From Bacillota bacterium (GTDB taxonomy: Bacteria > Bacillota > Clostridia > Clostridiales > Clostridiaceae), in the NCBI GenBank assembly GCA_023427705.1, contig JAEZAL010000171.1, positions 1-17,684 of the forward strand: 17,684 bases of DNA. Reading direction: 5' to 3'. Under the pieces are notes generated by a model. It was given only the letters and a program-made list of their open reading frames with translations. It was not told where the DNA came from and made no database searches. Positions 1 through 7,655 of the stretch are shown piece by piece. Within the stretch, counting starts at the first letter, position 1; every line of letters starts with the position of its first letter. Both the position numbers and the translations under genes were made by a program.

Positions 1-1199
1 TACTTTTTAACAGGAACTTCCATAAAGTCATCTTGTTCTATATAGATTTCTCTTGAGAAAGGAACTTCTCTTGTACCAGCTTCTTCGTTTTTAGCATTAT
101 TTGAAACTGGTAACATTTCTGTTTGTCCTTCTGGATAGTTAGTTATAACTACTTTTAATGGTCTCATAACTGCCATAGCAGCATTAGCTTTTAGTTGTAA
201 GTCTTCTCTTATAAAGTATTCAAGCATTTGAGAATCTACTACTGAATTTGCCTTTGAAACTCCAATTGCTGAGCAGAAGTTTCTAATTGCTTCAGGTGTA
301 TAGCCTCTTCTTCTTAATCCAGAAACAGTAGGCATTCTTGGATCATCCCATCCATCAACTACCTTTTCATCAACTAATTGCTTAAGCTTTCTCTTACTCA
401 TAACAGTGTTAGTCATATTAAGTCTAGCAAATTCAATTTGTCTTGGAGTATGCTCCATTTCACATTCTTTAACAAACCAATCATAAAGAGGTCTATGGTC
501 TTCAAACTCTAAAGTGCAAATTGAGTGAGTTATTCCTTCAATTGCATCTTCAAGAGGATGAGCAAAATCATACATACGATATATGCACCATTTATCACCA
601 GTGTTGTGGTGTGTTGCATGAGCAATTCTATATATAATAGGGTCTCTCATATTAATGTTAGGAGAAGACATATCAATTTTAGCTCTTAGAACCTTTGAAC
701 CATCTTCAAATTCACCATTTTTCATTCTTTCTAATAAGTCAAGATTTTCTTCCACAGATCTATTTCTATAAGGACTTTCTTTTCCAGGTTCAGTTAAAGT
801 TCCTCTATATTCTCTTATTTCTTCTGGAGTTAAATCACAAACGTAAGCTAAGCCTTTTTTAATTAATAGCTTTGCTTTATCGTACATAATATCAAAATAA
901 TCAGAAGCAAAATAGATATTATCCCAATTTCCACCTAGCCATTTAACATCTTCTTTAATTGACTCAACGTATTCAGTGTCTTCTTTAGTAGGGTTAGTAT
1001 CATCGAATCTTAAATTAAATTTACCTTTAAACTCTTCTGCAAGACCTGAATTTAAAACTATTGATTTAGCATGGCCTATGTGTAAATAGCCATTTGGTTC
1101 AGGTGGGAAACGAGTTATTATTTCATCATGTTTTTTGTTTTCTAAGTCTTCAATAATTATATTTCTTATAAAGTTAGATGACATGTTTTCATTTGACAT
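1..1199 (-). CDS. glnS: Glutaminyl-tRNA synthetase, N-terminal part (cut by window edge)
   Basis: Charges tRNA-Gln with glutamine in the cytoplasm; class I aminoacyl-tRNA synthetase of the GlnRS/GluRS family. Reading from the ATG at 1199-1197 gives 399 uninterrupted codons and then runs off the left edge, so the C-terminal anticodon-binding beta-barrels are mostly missing (family length is about 550 residues). The ATP-binding HIGH signature is in PPEPNGYLHIGHAKS (HIGH at residues 40-43), and the second signature is VMSKRK (MSK at 267-269), the form seen in GlnRS rather than bacterial GluRS. Other GlnRS-like stretches are LRFDDTNP and RMYDFAHPLEDA. The start is supported by an AGGAGAGG ribosome binding site about 7 bases upstream. 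No second synthetase or amidotransferase gene adjoins it. The assignment is firm; the only doubt is the unseen C-terminus. Confidence 0.95.
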   Translation of the reverse strand, partial: MSNENMSSNFIRNIIIEDLENKKHDEIITRFPPEPNGYLHIGHAKSIVLNSGLAEEFKGKFNLRFDDTNPTKEDTEYVESIKEDVKWLGGNWDNIYFASDYFDIMYDKAKLLIKKGLAYVCDLTPEEIREYRGTLTEPGKESPYRNRSVEENLDLLERMKNGEFEDGSKVLRAKIDMSSPNINMRDPIIYRIAHATHHNTGDKWCIYRMYDFAHPLEDAIEGITHSICTLEFEDHRPLYDWFVKECEMEHTPRQIEFARLNMTNTVMSKRKLKQLVDEKVVDGWDDPRMPTVSGLRRRGYTPEAIRNFCSAIGVSKANSVVDSQMLEYFIREDLQLKANAAMAVMRPLKVVITNYPEGQTEMLPVSNNAKNEEAGTREVPFSREIYIEQDDFMEVPVKK

Positions 1200-1548
1200 A
1201 TGCAAACCTCTCCTATACAAATTATCTTTTAGTATTATATATAGTTATATACTATTTTTTTACTTTTAAATCAAATATTTTTGAATAATAAATATGTATA
1301 TAATTTTAAACTAATGAGGAGAAAAAATAAAGTATTAGTAAGGGAAAAGATAGATTTTATAAGTAATAATGTGAAAATATATATTTATAAGTAAATTTTT
1401 AGTAGATATTACATAAAAATAAATAATAAATTGAAAAATATTGCTGTTAGAAAAGTGAATATTATATTAATTTCAAATAATGGTATAAAAAGTAAAAATA
1501 ATGTATAATTATTTTATAAATAAACTTAACTAGAAGGGAGAGGGTTAT
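1200..1548. other. Intergenic region with divergent promoters
   Basis: This 349-base gap separates the divergent glnS and CPBP genes and has no convincing gene. On the minus strand a TATAAT (1239-1234) lies about 35 bases before glnS, without a good -35 box. On the plus strand a TATAAT (1504-1509) lies about 40 bases before the CPBP gene, again with a poor -35. A 26-codon open frame at 1314-1394 has no ribosome binding site. I saw no riboswitch-like fold or T-box signature by eye. Confidence 0.5.
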
Positions 1549-2439
1549 ATGAAAGAAAAAGTTAAAGCGTTTTTTGCTTCCATAGGTTATTTACTTCTGA
1601 CGCTATTAGTTCAATTATCGGTATCTATGATAGGTGGAATAATAATAGGGGTATTTTATGTAATATCAGAAATGTCACAAATGAGTAGTGGAGAAGTTAA
1701 TATTGAGCCAGACTTAACTAGAATGGTAGATTTAACTTTAAGTTTAACAAATGTGTTTCTATTAATATCATCTATATTAACTGTACTTGTTTTAATTTTA
1801 GTTTATAAAATTAAAAAGAGAAATTACAAGGAAGAGCTTTTAATTAATAAAACAAGCAAATTTAATATTGTTTTTGCAATCATTTTAGGTGTTGCTTGTT
1901 GGCTATTCAATTCTGGAGCATTGAGTTTGATAGATGAAGCAGGATTATTTTCAAGTCAATTCCAGTACATGGAAGAAGTTCTATCTCCACTTGGTAGTGG
2001 TAGCGTAATTATGTCTATAATTACAATTGGAATAGTTGCACCTTTTGCTGAAGAGTTTTTATTTAGAGGGATTATTTATAATACTTTAAAGAAAAAAATA
2101 TCTATTAAATGGACAATAATAATACAAGCAGTTTTATTTGGAGTTTTCCATGGAAACCTAATTCAAGGAAGTTATGCAACACTTCTAGGTATAGTTTTTG
2201 GATACGTTACTTATAAAACAAAATCTTTATGGCCAGCAGTAATAATCCATATGGTTAATAATTTAATTGCCACAATGTTTATGTATGTACCAAGCACATG
2301 GTTTAACAGCATATTAGTTTACGTAGCATTCTTAATAATTGGAATTATTTTAATTACCATATCTATAAAGCTAATAAAGAATAAAAATGAAGAATATGAT
2401 GAAGTTATAGATTTTAATAATATCAATAATTTAAATTAA
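1549..2439 (+). CDS. CPBP family intramembrane metalloprotease (CAAX/Abi type)
   Basis: A 296-residue polytopic membrane protein of the CPBP (Rce1-like, formerly Abi) family, glutamate-dependent intramembrane proteases. All three family motifs are visible: EEFLFRG at 168-174 (EExxxR), FGVFH at 197-201 (FxxxH) and HMVNN at 234-238 (HxxxN). Hydrophobic segments are near residues 12-38, 64-86, 106-124, 152-168, 187-200, 210-224, 228-248 and 255-276, followed by a charged cytoplasmic-looking tail rich in Asn and Glu. The start follows a GGGAGAGGG ribosome binding site. In bacteria such proteins mature peptides, confer bacteriocin self-immunity or cut anti-sigma factors, but no bacteriocin gene or anti-sigma factor is adjacent, so the substrate is unknown. 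It is a single-gene unit with a strong terminator right after the stop. The family call is firm; the role is not known. Confidence 0.9.
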   Translation: MKEKVKAFFASIGYLLLTLLVQLSVSMIGGIIIGVFYVISEMSQMSSGEVNIEPDLTRMVDLTLSLTNVFLLISSILTVLVLILVYKIKKRNYKEELLINKTSKFNIVFAIILGVACWLFNSGALSLIDEAGLFSSQFQYMEEVLSPLGSGSVIMSIITIGIVAPFAEEFLFRGIIYNTLKKKISIKWTIIIQAVLFGVFHGNLIQGSYATLLGIVFGYVTYKTKSLWPAVIIHMVNNLIATMFMYVPSTWFNSILVYVAFLIIGIILITISIKLIKNKNEEYDEVIDFNNINNLN

Positions 2440-2445
2440 TTATAG

Positions 2446-2489
2446 AAAGTCTAACAATTATTTACCATAATGATTGTTAGACTTTTTTT
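2446..2489 (+). terminator. Intrinsic terminator after the CPBP gene
   Basis: A perfect 13-bp stem (AAAGTCTAACAAT, 2446-2458, with its complement at 2473-2485), a 14-base loop and a T run to 2489. It begins seven bases after the CPBP stop codon. The minus-strand tail is not T-rich. Confidence 0.93.
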
Positions 2490-2490
2490 C

Positions 2491-2518
2491 TTGATTCTAA
2501 TTCTAATATAGATATAAT
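2491..2518 (+). promoter_or_regulatory. Sigma-A-like promoter for the HAD hydrolase gene
   Basis: TTGATT (2491-2496), a 16-base spacer and TATAAT (2513-2518). The -35 box starts two bases after the preceding terminator's T run, so the two transcription units abut. The ATG follows 65 bases after the -10. Confidence 0.6.
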
Positions 2519-2583
2519 ACAAATAAGTGGATGTTATAAATAATGTTAAATTATTGTATTAAGAAAAAGAAAGGAGTTTTAGA

Positions 2584-3369
2584 ATGATTAAATTGATAGC
2601 ATCAGATATGGATGGGACTCTATTAAATGAGAATAATGAAATTAATGATGAATTTTTTGATATATTTAATAAACTTAAGAAAAGAGATATAATCTTTGCA
2701 GCTGCAAGTGGAAGACAATACTATAATTTATTAAAAAGATTTGAAAAAATAAGAGATGATATAATGTTTATAGCTGAAAATGGTACTTTTGTAGTTTATA
2801 AGGGTGAAGAAATATTAGTGAATTCATTAAATAGGAAAGTAGCAAATGAGCTTATTAATATAGGAAGAACTATAGACAACGCTTATGTTATTCTTTGTGG
2901 TAAAAAATCAGCTTATATTGAAAAAGATGATGAGAGATTAGTTGAACAAACTAAAAAATATTATGAAAGATATGAAATAGTTGATGATTTAACTAAAGTT
3001 CATGATGATGTACTTAAAGTAACTATTTGTGATTTTTCTGGATCAGAATTAAATAGTAATAAATATTTTAAAGAGTATAAGGACAAGCTTCAAGTAACTG
3101 TTTCAGGAGAAATATGGCTAGATATTACTGCAAAAGGAGTAAATAAGGGTGTTGCTATTGAAAAGGTTCAAGAAATGTTAGATATTACACCTAAAGAAAC
3201 TATGGTATTTGGAGATTATTTAAATGATTTAGAAATGATGGGAAAGGCTTATTATAGCTTTGCTATGGCAAATGCTCATGAGGATTTAAAGAAAGTTTCT
3301 AGATTTACTGCCAAGAGTAATAATGACAATGGAGTAGTAGAAGCTATAAAAGAAGTTGTGAAGTTTTAG
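2584..3369 (+). CDS. Cof-type HAD-IIB family phosphatase
   Basis: A 261-residue soluble hydrolase of the haloacid dehalogenase superfamily, subclass IIB (Cof/YbjI/YkrA type), which removes phosphate from small molecules such as sugar phosphates, nucleotides or flavin phosphates. Motif I is DMDGT with the nucleophile Asp8 and acid/base Asp10; motif II is SGR at 42-44; motif III is Lys188 in GVNKG; motif IV is GDYLND at 210-215, whose aspartates bind magnesium. The central stretch (about 80-180) is the C2 cap. Length is normal for the family (about 260-290). The start follows an AAAGGAG ribosome binding site six bases upstream. It forms its own unit between a promoter at 2491-2518 and a palindrome at 3401-3428. 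Substrate cannot be read from the sequence. Confidence 0.93.
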   Translation: MIKLIASDMDGTLLNENNEINDEFFDIFNKLKKRDIIFAAASGRQYYNLLKRFEKIRDDIMFIAENGTFVVYKGEEILVNSLNRKVANELINIGRTIDNAYVILCGKKSAYIEKDDERLVEQTKKYYERYEIVDDLTKVHDDVLKVTICDFSGSELNSNKYFKEYKDKLQVTVSGEIWLDITAKGVNKGVAIEKVQEMLDITPKETMVFGDYLNDLEMMGKAYYSFAMANAHEDLKKVSRFTAKSNNDNGVVEAIKEVVKF

Positions 3370-3400
3370 TTTGAAAAATTTAATACATATATATTAAGAG

Positions 3401-3428
3401 TTTAGGAGCTGTTGCAACAGCTCCTAAA
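3401..3428. terminator. Palindromic hairpin between convergent genes
   Basis: A perfect 28-bp palindrome whose left half is TTTAGGAGCTGTTG. It sits between the convergent HAD and amylase genes and could end both transcripts. T-runs are weak on both sides, so termination would rely on the very stable stem. Its GAGCTGT/ACAGCTC core recurs at 7626-7646 and 14826-14846. Confidence 0.7.
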
Positions 3429-3449
3429 TTAAAAATGTAAAATGTAAAA

Positions 3450-5234
3450 TTATTTTATTTCTTCTAGTAAAACAACTCCATTTTTATCAGGAGTAATATT
3501 AACTTTTCCATTTTGCACAGTATATTTTTTATCAGTATAAAAATCTTTTACTTTAAGTCCATCATTCCAAATAGAAGAAACATCTATTTCAGATTGGCTT
3601 TGGACTTCAGTTGCTATTACTATTTTATCACTTATATTATTTTTATTATAAGTTCTACTAAAAGCATAAGGAGAGGATTGAAGCATTTTATGTTCACCAG
3701 CTCCAACAGATATATGATTATCTCTAAATTGACCTAACTTCTGCCAATGAGATAAGGTTTCTTTATCTATACTGTCCCAATTCATATCTGACCTAGAAGG
3801 CTGATCTTTAGCAGTTGTAACAGTATTTGTAGATGCTTTTCTATTTGATTCATCACCATAATAAATTTCAATTCCTCCTGGAGCCATTAGTAATTTTGTT
3901 CCTAAATTAATCATATTACCTCTTGTTAGGCCAGTATCGTGGGAAGAAATATAACTAAGAACATTAAAACTATCATCACTATTAAGTTTATCATCATATT
4001 CAGAGTAGATTTCTTCAAGATATTCTAAACTATCACCTTTAGGAAAATTAAAATTAATTATTGAATCAAAACCATTATCATAATATTGATTTTTTTCTAG
4101 ACCTTGTCCAAAAACTTCTCCTGTCATCCAAAAGTCATCTGTCCAATTTGCGCCTGGGCTATCTGGATTATTTTCTCTCCAAGTTTTTAAGGCGTTATTA
4201 GATTCATCTTTCAATTGTTGCCATCTAAAGATATCAATATGCTTAGCAGTATCTGCTCTGAAGCCATCTATTCCGAATTCTTCTACCCAAGCAGAAAGCC
4301 ATTTAATAATATAAGTTGAAGGGTCTACATTTAAATTAGTTCTATATTTAATTGCTGATGGAACTATCCATCTTTCATTATTTTCAGAGGTATCTTTTTC
4401 CCATTTTCTTTGAAGAATTGGAGGAATATCTACTGGTTTTGTTGATTCAGTTTTAATATCAGGTAATCCAGAAAGGTTCATATTAAGATCATTACTTCCA
4501 CCATGAGTATATCCAGGCAAACCAGCTCTTATCCATTGGTTTCCCCACCATTTTGCCCATTCTTCCTCATGTCCATTATAATCTACAATTGTCTTATTAT
4601 AAGTATCATAGTTTTCAGATTCACTTGGTTGCCAATTTGAAATATCAATAGATGAATCTTTTAATGGTTTAAAATCATAGTCTGCCATATCCTTTAAATT
4701 AGAGTATCCAGTATGATTTATAACAACATCTAGGACAACCCTAATACCTTTAGAATGAGCAGTATCAACAAACTCTCTCATATCATCCACAGTCCCCATA
4801 TTCTTATCTATAGCTGTCCAATCTAAAGCATAGTAGCCATGATATCCGTAGTGAGCAAAGGAGCCAGAACTATCTCCAGAAATAAATCCATGTATTTGTT
4901 CTACTGGGGAAGTAATCCAAATAGCATTTATGCCTAGATCAGTAAAGTATCCATCTTTTAATTTTTTAGTTAGCCCTTTTAAATCTCCACCATGAAAGGT
5001 GCCAACAGTTGAACCTTTAGCATCTATTGAAAGTCTTCCATAAGAATTATTATTAGATTTGTCACCATCATAAAATCTATCAGTCATAACAAAGTATAAG
5101 CTTAAGTTGTCCCAAGAAAATGGTTTGTTTTCTAAATCATTTTTGTTATTAAAAATATTAATAAGAATTATTGTTGTAACAATTAATGTAATTGAAGATA
5201 TAACCGACAAATATAGTAATTTCTTTTTTCTCAT
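3450..5234 (-). CDS. MalS-like alpha-amylase (GH13), membrane-anchored or secreted
   Basis: Hydrolyses internal alpha-1,4 bonds of starch or maltodextrins outside the membrane. The product has 594 residues. The open frame extends 14 codons further upstream, but the ATG at 5234-5232 is preferred because an AGAGGGGTGA ribosome binding site lies just upstream. N-terminus: a basic MRKKK start followed by one hydrophobic stretch (about 6-28) with no lipobox cysteine, so a signal peptide or uncleaved anchor. GH13 regions are all present: DVVINH (169-174), GFRADTAKH (324-332, nucleophile Asp328), TGEVFG (371-376, acid Glu373) and SSHD (430-433). Long stretches, for instance around IHGFISG, HYGYHGYYALDW and LPDIKTES, match my recollection of the periplasmic E. 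coli MalS. No carbohydrate-binding or sorting domain is evident. Encoded alone; I saw no clear catabolite-control (cre) site upstream. Confidence 0.92.
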   Translation of the reverse strand: MRKKKLLYLSVISSITLIVTTIILINIFNNKNDLENKPFSWDNLSLYFVMTDRFYDGDKSNNNSYGRLSIDAKGSTVGTFHGGDLKGLTKKLKDGYFTDLGINAIWITSPVEQIHGFISGDSSGSFAHYGYHGYYALDWTAIDKNMGTVDDMREFVDTAHSKGIRVVLDVVINHTGYSNLKDMADYDFKPLKDSSIDISNWQPSESENYDTYNKTIVDYNGHEEEWAKWWGNQWIRAGLPGYTHGGSNDLNMNLSGLPDIKTESTKPVDIPPILQRKWEKDTSENNERWIVPSAIKYRTNLNVDPSTYIIKWLSAWVEEFGIDGFRADTAKHIDIFRWQQLKDESNNALKTWRENNPDSPGANWTDDFWMTGEVFGQGLEKNQYYDNGFDSIINFNFPKGDSLEYLEEIYSEYDDKLNSDDSFNVLSYISSHDTGLTRGNMINLGTKLLMAPGGIEIYYGDESNRKASTNTVTTAKDQPSRSDMNWDSIDKETLSHWQKLGQFRDNHISVGAGEHKMLQSSPYAFSRTYNKNNISDKIVIATEVQSQSEIDVSSIWNDGLKVKDFYTDKKYTVQNGKVNITPDKNGVVLLEEIK

Positions 5235-5380
5235 AAAGTCACCCCTCTTTAAGATAATATAATTTGAATTTATCATAATAAATATTTGATAACAATTATA
5301 AAAGGTGTTTATAGGATAAGTTTGGATTTGAATACAAAAAAGAAAAGAAAATTTAGATAAAGATAATACAAATTAATGAG

Positions 5381-5435
5381 ACTTTAGTCCTAATTATTTA
5401 TGACCATTAAGGGGCAATAAAGGACTATTAAAAGT
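5381..5435 (+). promoter_or_regulatory. Imperfect inverted repeat in the 5' region of the 5525 gene
   Basis: ACTTTAGTCCT (5381-5391) can pair with AGGACTA (5421-5427) and, after a 4-base bulge, AAGT (5432-5435), leaving a 29-base loop containing GACCATTAAGGGGC, GC-richer than its surroundings. It lies in the 248-base gap between the divergent amylase and 5525 genes, about 90 bases before the ATG. It could be an RNA element in the leader or a protein site. No clear promoter could be placed in this gap. Confidence 0.3.
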
Positions 5436-5524
5436 TAGTAATTAGTATGAAAATATATATATAAGGTAAAATGTTAAAATTAGTATAAATTTTAGACTTA
5501 ATGTAAAAATGAAGGAGGCTAAAT

Positions 5525-5974
5525 ATGAATTGTATTGGAGTAGATTATATTGTTTCAACTACAGTATTATATGAAGGTTTTTCTGGTTATAATGGTGTCT
5601 TAAAATTTCCTAGAGATAATATTAATAAGTTAAGAGAAATAGTTAATAGATATAAAAATCATAGTGATAATTTAATAGCTATTGAAGAAGAAACATTATA
5701 TTTAAGGGAGTTTATATATAAATTTAATAGTAATGTGTCTATTGAAAAAATAATATATCCATTAGGTAATTATGATATTATAAGCTATGAAATTATAGAT
5801 TTATCAAATAGAAATGAAAAGCTAATAAGTTCTATGGAAGAAGTAAAAAGTGATAATGAAGAATTAGAAGTTTTATTAAATAATATAAATGTTTCTAGTA
5901 TTAAATTAAGAATAAAAAGCAGAAAAAATATATGGCCTAAAGTTACACAAATTCAAATAGTAAAAGAAGACTAA
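5525..5974 (+). CDS. Hypothetical protein, 149 residues, family not recognised
   Basis: I do not recognise this protein. It is soluble-looking, with no signal peptide and no membrane segment. The first 50 residues (MNCIGVDYIVSTTVLYEGFS, then a charged helix-like stretch) look alpha/beta; residues 96-120 are rich in Glu, Asn and Ser and probably helical; the end (128-149) is basic then beta-like (KVTQIQIVKED). It has two Trp-free thirds, one Trp (W137) and one Cys (C3). The start is well supported by a GGAGG ribosome binding site seven bases upstream, and codon use matches the neighbours, so it is very likely a real gene. It is a single-gene unit ending in a strong terminator whose left arm overlaps the stop codon. 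Confidence 0.8.
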   Translation: MNCIGVDYIVSTTVLYEGFSGYNGVLKFPRDNINKLREIVNRYKNHSDNLIAIEEETLYLREFIYKFNSNVSIEKIIYPLGNYDIISYEIIDLSNRNEKLISSMEEVKSDNEELEVLLNNINVSSIKLRIKSRKNIWPKVTQIQIVKED

Positions 5975-6012
5975 AAACTTACAGTTAATAAAATATTATC
6001 TGTAAGTTTTTT
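5973..6012 (+). terminator. Intrinsic terminator after the 5525 gene
   Basis: A 12-bp stem (AAAAACTTACAG, 5973-5984, with its complement 6000-6011), a 15-base loop and a six-T tail. The left arm begins inside the TAA stop codon of the gene. Confidence 0.9.
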
Positions 6013-6084
6013 ATTTGAAAAAATATAAATATATTAAATAATAGATTAACCTTATAAAAATCTTAATAATAAATTATTTGTATC

Positions 6085-6105
6085 ACAATATAATTTTTAT
6101 ATTGT
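6085..6105. promoter_or_regulatory. Inverted repeat embedding a -10-like box, upstream of the PAP2 gene
   Basis: ACAATATAA (6085-6093), a TTT spacer and its exact complement TTATATTGT (6097-6105). The left arm carries a TATAAT (6089-6094). It lies 55 bases before the PAP2 ATG and could be an operator over the promoter; no good -35 box was found at the usual distance. Such AT-only palindromes also arise by chance. Confidence 0.3.
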
Positions 6106-6160
6106 AAAATATAAATATGGAATTATTTATGTTTTACATAAAATCTAAGGGGGAGTTTTT

Positions 6161-6868
6161 ATGAGAAAATTATTTGATTATTTTATTTTAAAATATAAGA
6201 CAAATGAAATTAGGTGGATGGATTTAGCTTGGTTTATAATTTTACCAATAATAAATATCAATTATATAATAGCAGGTTCTTTAGCTAAGAATGGTAAAGA
6301 GCTATCTTTAATTATTGATAATAAGATACCTTATGTATCGGCATTTATTTTTCCATATATATATTGGTATGCTTTTGTATTTTTAGGATTAATATTTATT
6401 TTATCTAAGGATAGGAAGAGATATTTAAGGGCTCTTATGGGAATATATATTGGCATGTGTATTTGTTATGTTTTTTATTATTTATATCCTGTAGAGATTT
6501 CAAGGCCTGTAATTGCTAATAATACAATATCAAACAAATTAGTAAATTTAATATATGAAACTGATAGACCTTTTAATTGTTTTCCATCAATTCATGTATT
6601 AAACACATATATGATTATGAGGTTTACAAAAATTAAGGATAATAAGTCATGGTTTATTTATACAAATATTATTGGGATTTTAATAATTTTATCTACATTA
6701 TTTATCAAACAACATTATTTTTTAGATGGAGTTGCAGCAATAATTATTTCTGAATTAGTTATTTTGGCAATTAATAAAATTGAAGATAGGTATTTAGTAA
6801 AAGCCTTAGAATTACCATATAAAATTGTTGGTAGAATAAAAGAAAAAATAGATATTCCAATAAATTAA
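6161..6868 (+). CDS. PAP2-family membrane phosphatase (inositolphosphorylceramide-synthase-like subtype)
   Basis: A 235-residue integral membrane protein of the type 2 phosphatidic acid phosphatase superfamily, which cleaves or transfers phosphate on lipid phosphates at the membrane surface. Hydrophobic segments are near 22-40, 60-81, 91-109, 164-182 and 188-205. The conserved phosphatase pieces are DRPFNCFPSIH (135-145, with PSIH as motif C2) and KQHYFLD (183-189, motif C3, catalytic His185 and Asp189). A canonical C1 motif (KX6RP) is not visible; the RP at 115-116 or 136-137 may substitute. This combination resembles the PAP2_3/AUR1-like branch rather than undecaprenyl pyrophosphate phosphatases. 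The start follows an AAGGGGGAG ribosome binding site. It is encoded alone, so substrate (phosphatidic acid, phosphatidylglycerol phosphate or polyprenyl phosphate) is undecided. Confidence 0.87.
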   Translation: MRKLFDYFILKYKTNEIRWMDLAWFIILPIININYIIAGSLAKNGKELSLIIDNKIPYVSAFIFPYIYWYAFVFLGLIFILSKDRKRYLRALMGIYIGMCICYVFYYLYPVEISRPVIANNTISNKLVNLIYETDRPFNCFPSIHVLNTYMIMRFTKIKDNKSWFIYTNIIGILIILSTLFIKQHYFLDGVAAIIISELVILAINKIEDRYLVKALELPYKIVGRIKEKIDIPIN

Positions 6869-6894
6869 ATGTTAATAGTTTTAATATAAATTGA

Positions 6895-6931
6895 AAGGAT
6901 AGATGTTATTACATTTGTAATCTCTATCCTT
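6895..6931 (+). terminator. Probable terminator hairpin after the PAP2 gene
   Basis: Outer stem AAGGATAGA (6895-6903) with TCTATCCTT (6923-6931), and an inner stem ATTAC (6908-6912) with GTAAT (6917-6921). The stem is long but the following bases (TAATTTAATA) are only partly T-rich. Confidence 0.6.
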
Positions 6932-6975
6932 AATTTAATATAAACAAAATATACACATTTTTTTAACAAAAACTA

Positions 6976-7004
6976 TTTACAAATAATAATTGTTAATATA
7001 TAAT
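6976..7004 (+). promoter_or_regulatory. Near-consensus sigma-A promoter of the rubrerythrin gene
   Basis: TTTACA (6976-6981), exactly 17 bases, TATAAT (6999-7004). The transcript would start near 7011, giving a leader of about 50 bases that can form a short GTAATT/AATTAC stem (7017-7022 with 7033-7038) before the ribosome binding site. I compared the region with the PerR consensus (TTATAATNATTATAA) and found no convincing match. Confidence 0.8.
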
Positions 7005-7060
7005 AAGGACACCGAGGTAATTAAATATAGAAAATTACTGAATTTAGGAGGATTTTAATT

Positions 7061-7609
7061 ATGAAGAAATTTGTTTGTACAGTATGTGGATATGTGTATG
7101 AAGGAGATACAGCACCAGAAATGTGCCCAGTATGTAAAGTTGGAGCTGATAAGTTCGTAGAACAAACTGGAGATTTAAAATGGGCTGATGAACATAGAGT
7201 TGGAGTTGCTAAAGATGTAGATCCAAGAGTTATGGAAGGATTACAAGCTAACTTTATAGGAGAATGTACAGAAGTTGGTATGTACTTAGCAATGTCAAGA
7301 CAAGCTGATAGAGAAGGATTCCCAGAAGTTGCTGAAGCTTACAAGAGAATAGCATTCGAAGAAGCAGAACACGCTGCAAAGTTTGCTGAATTAATTGGAG
7401 AAGTAGTTATAGCTGACACTAAATCAAACTTACAAGCTAGAGTTGATGCTGAGCACGGTGCTTGCCAAGGTAAGAAAGATTTAGCTACATTAGCTAAGCA
7501 ATTAAACTTAGATGCAATCCATGACACAGTACACGAAATGTGTAAAGATGAAGCAAGACATGGACAAGCATTCAAGGGATTATTAGACAGATACTTTGGT
7601 CAAAACTAA
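7061..7609 (+). CDS. Reverse rubrerythrin (rubredoxin domain at N-terminus)
   Basis: A cytoplasmic non-haem iron protein that reduces hydrogen peroxide (and, in clostridial relatives, supports oxygen reduction using NADH through a rubredoxin reductase). Domain order is reversed from classical rubrerythrin: a rubredoxin-like Fe(Cys)4 site first (C6, C9, C22, C25, as CxxC pairs in VCTVCG and MCPVCK), then a ferritin-like four-helix di-iron domain from about 55 to 178. Di-iron ligands are expected in E68, E101-x-x-H104, E131 and E164-x-x-H167. Length (182) is typical. The gene uses fewer rare codons and is less AT-rich than its neighbours, and has a near-consensus promoter and a TAGGAGG ribosome binding site, all signs of high expression. 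In Clostridium acetobutylicum such genes are PerR-repressed; no clear PerR box is seen here. Confidence 0.95.
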   Translation: MKKFVCTVCGYVYEGDTAPEMCPVCKVGADKFVEQTGDLKWADEHRVGVAKDVDPRVMEGLQANFIGECTEVGMYLAMSRQADREGFPEVAEAYKRIAFEEAEHAAKFAELIGEVVIADTKSNLQARVDAEHGACQGKKDLATLAKQLNLDAIHDTVHEMCKDEARHGQAFKGLLDRYFGQN

Positions 7610-7625
7610 TCTTTAAATATTCAAT

Positions 7626-7655
7626 GGAGCTGTATTATACAGCTCCTATTTTTTT
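7626..7655 (+). terminator. Intrinsic terminator after the rubrerythrin gene
   Basis: GGAGCTGTA (7626-7634), a 3-base loop and TACAGCTCC (7638-7646), followed by TATTTTTTT. The last stem base is also the first plus-strand base of the stop codon of the convergent YdcZ-type gene, so the two units overlap at this hairpin. The minus-strand tail is not a T run. Confidence 0.9.

Noticed and set aside
1314..1394. A 26-codon open frame starting ATGAGGAGA between glnS and the CPBP gene
   Set aside because: No ribosome binding site, very AT-rich lysine/isoleucine composition expected by chance, and no context.
5235..5276. Upstream extension of the amylase by 14 residues
   Set aside because: The longer start lacks a ribosome binding site and would put a polar stretch ahead of a standard MRKKK signal sequence; AGAGGGGTGA fits the inner ATG.
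6982..7010. Possible PerR box at the rubrerythrin promoter
   Set aside because: Best alignment to TTATAATNATTATAA matches only about eight of fourteen defined positions, no better than expected in such AT-rich DNA.
7339..7575. Antisense open frame inside the rubrerythrin gene
   Set aside because: The sense gene has clear metal-ligand motifs and strong expression signals; the antisense frame is cysteine- and serine-rich by reflection of the sense codons.
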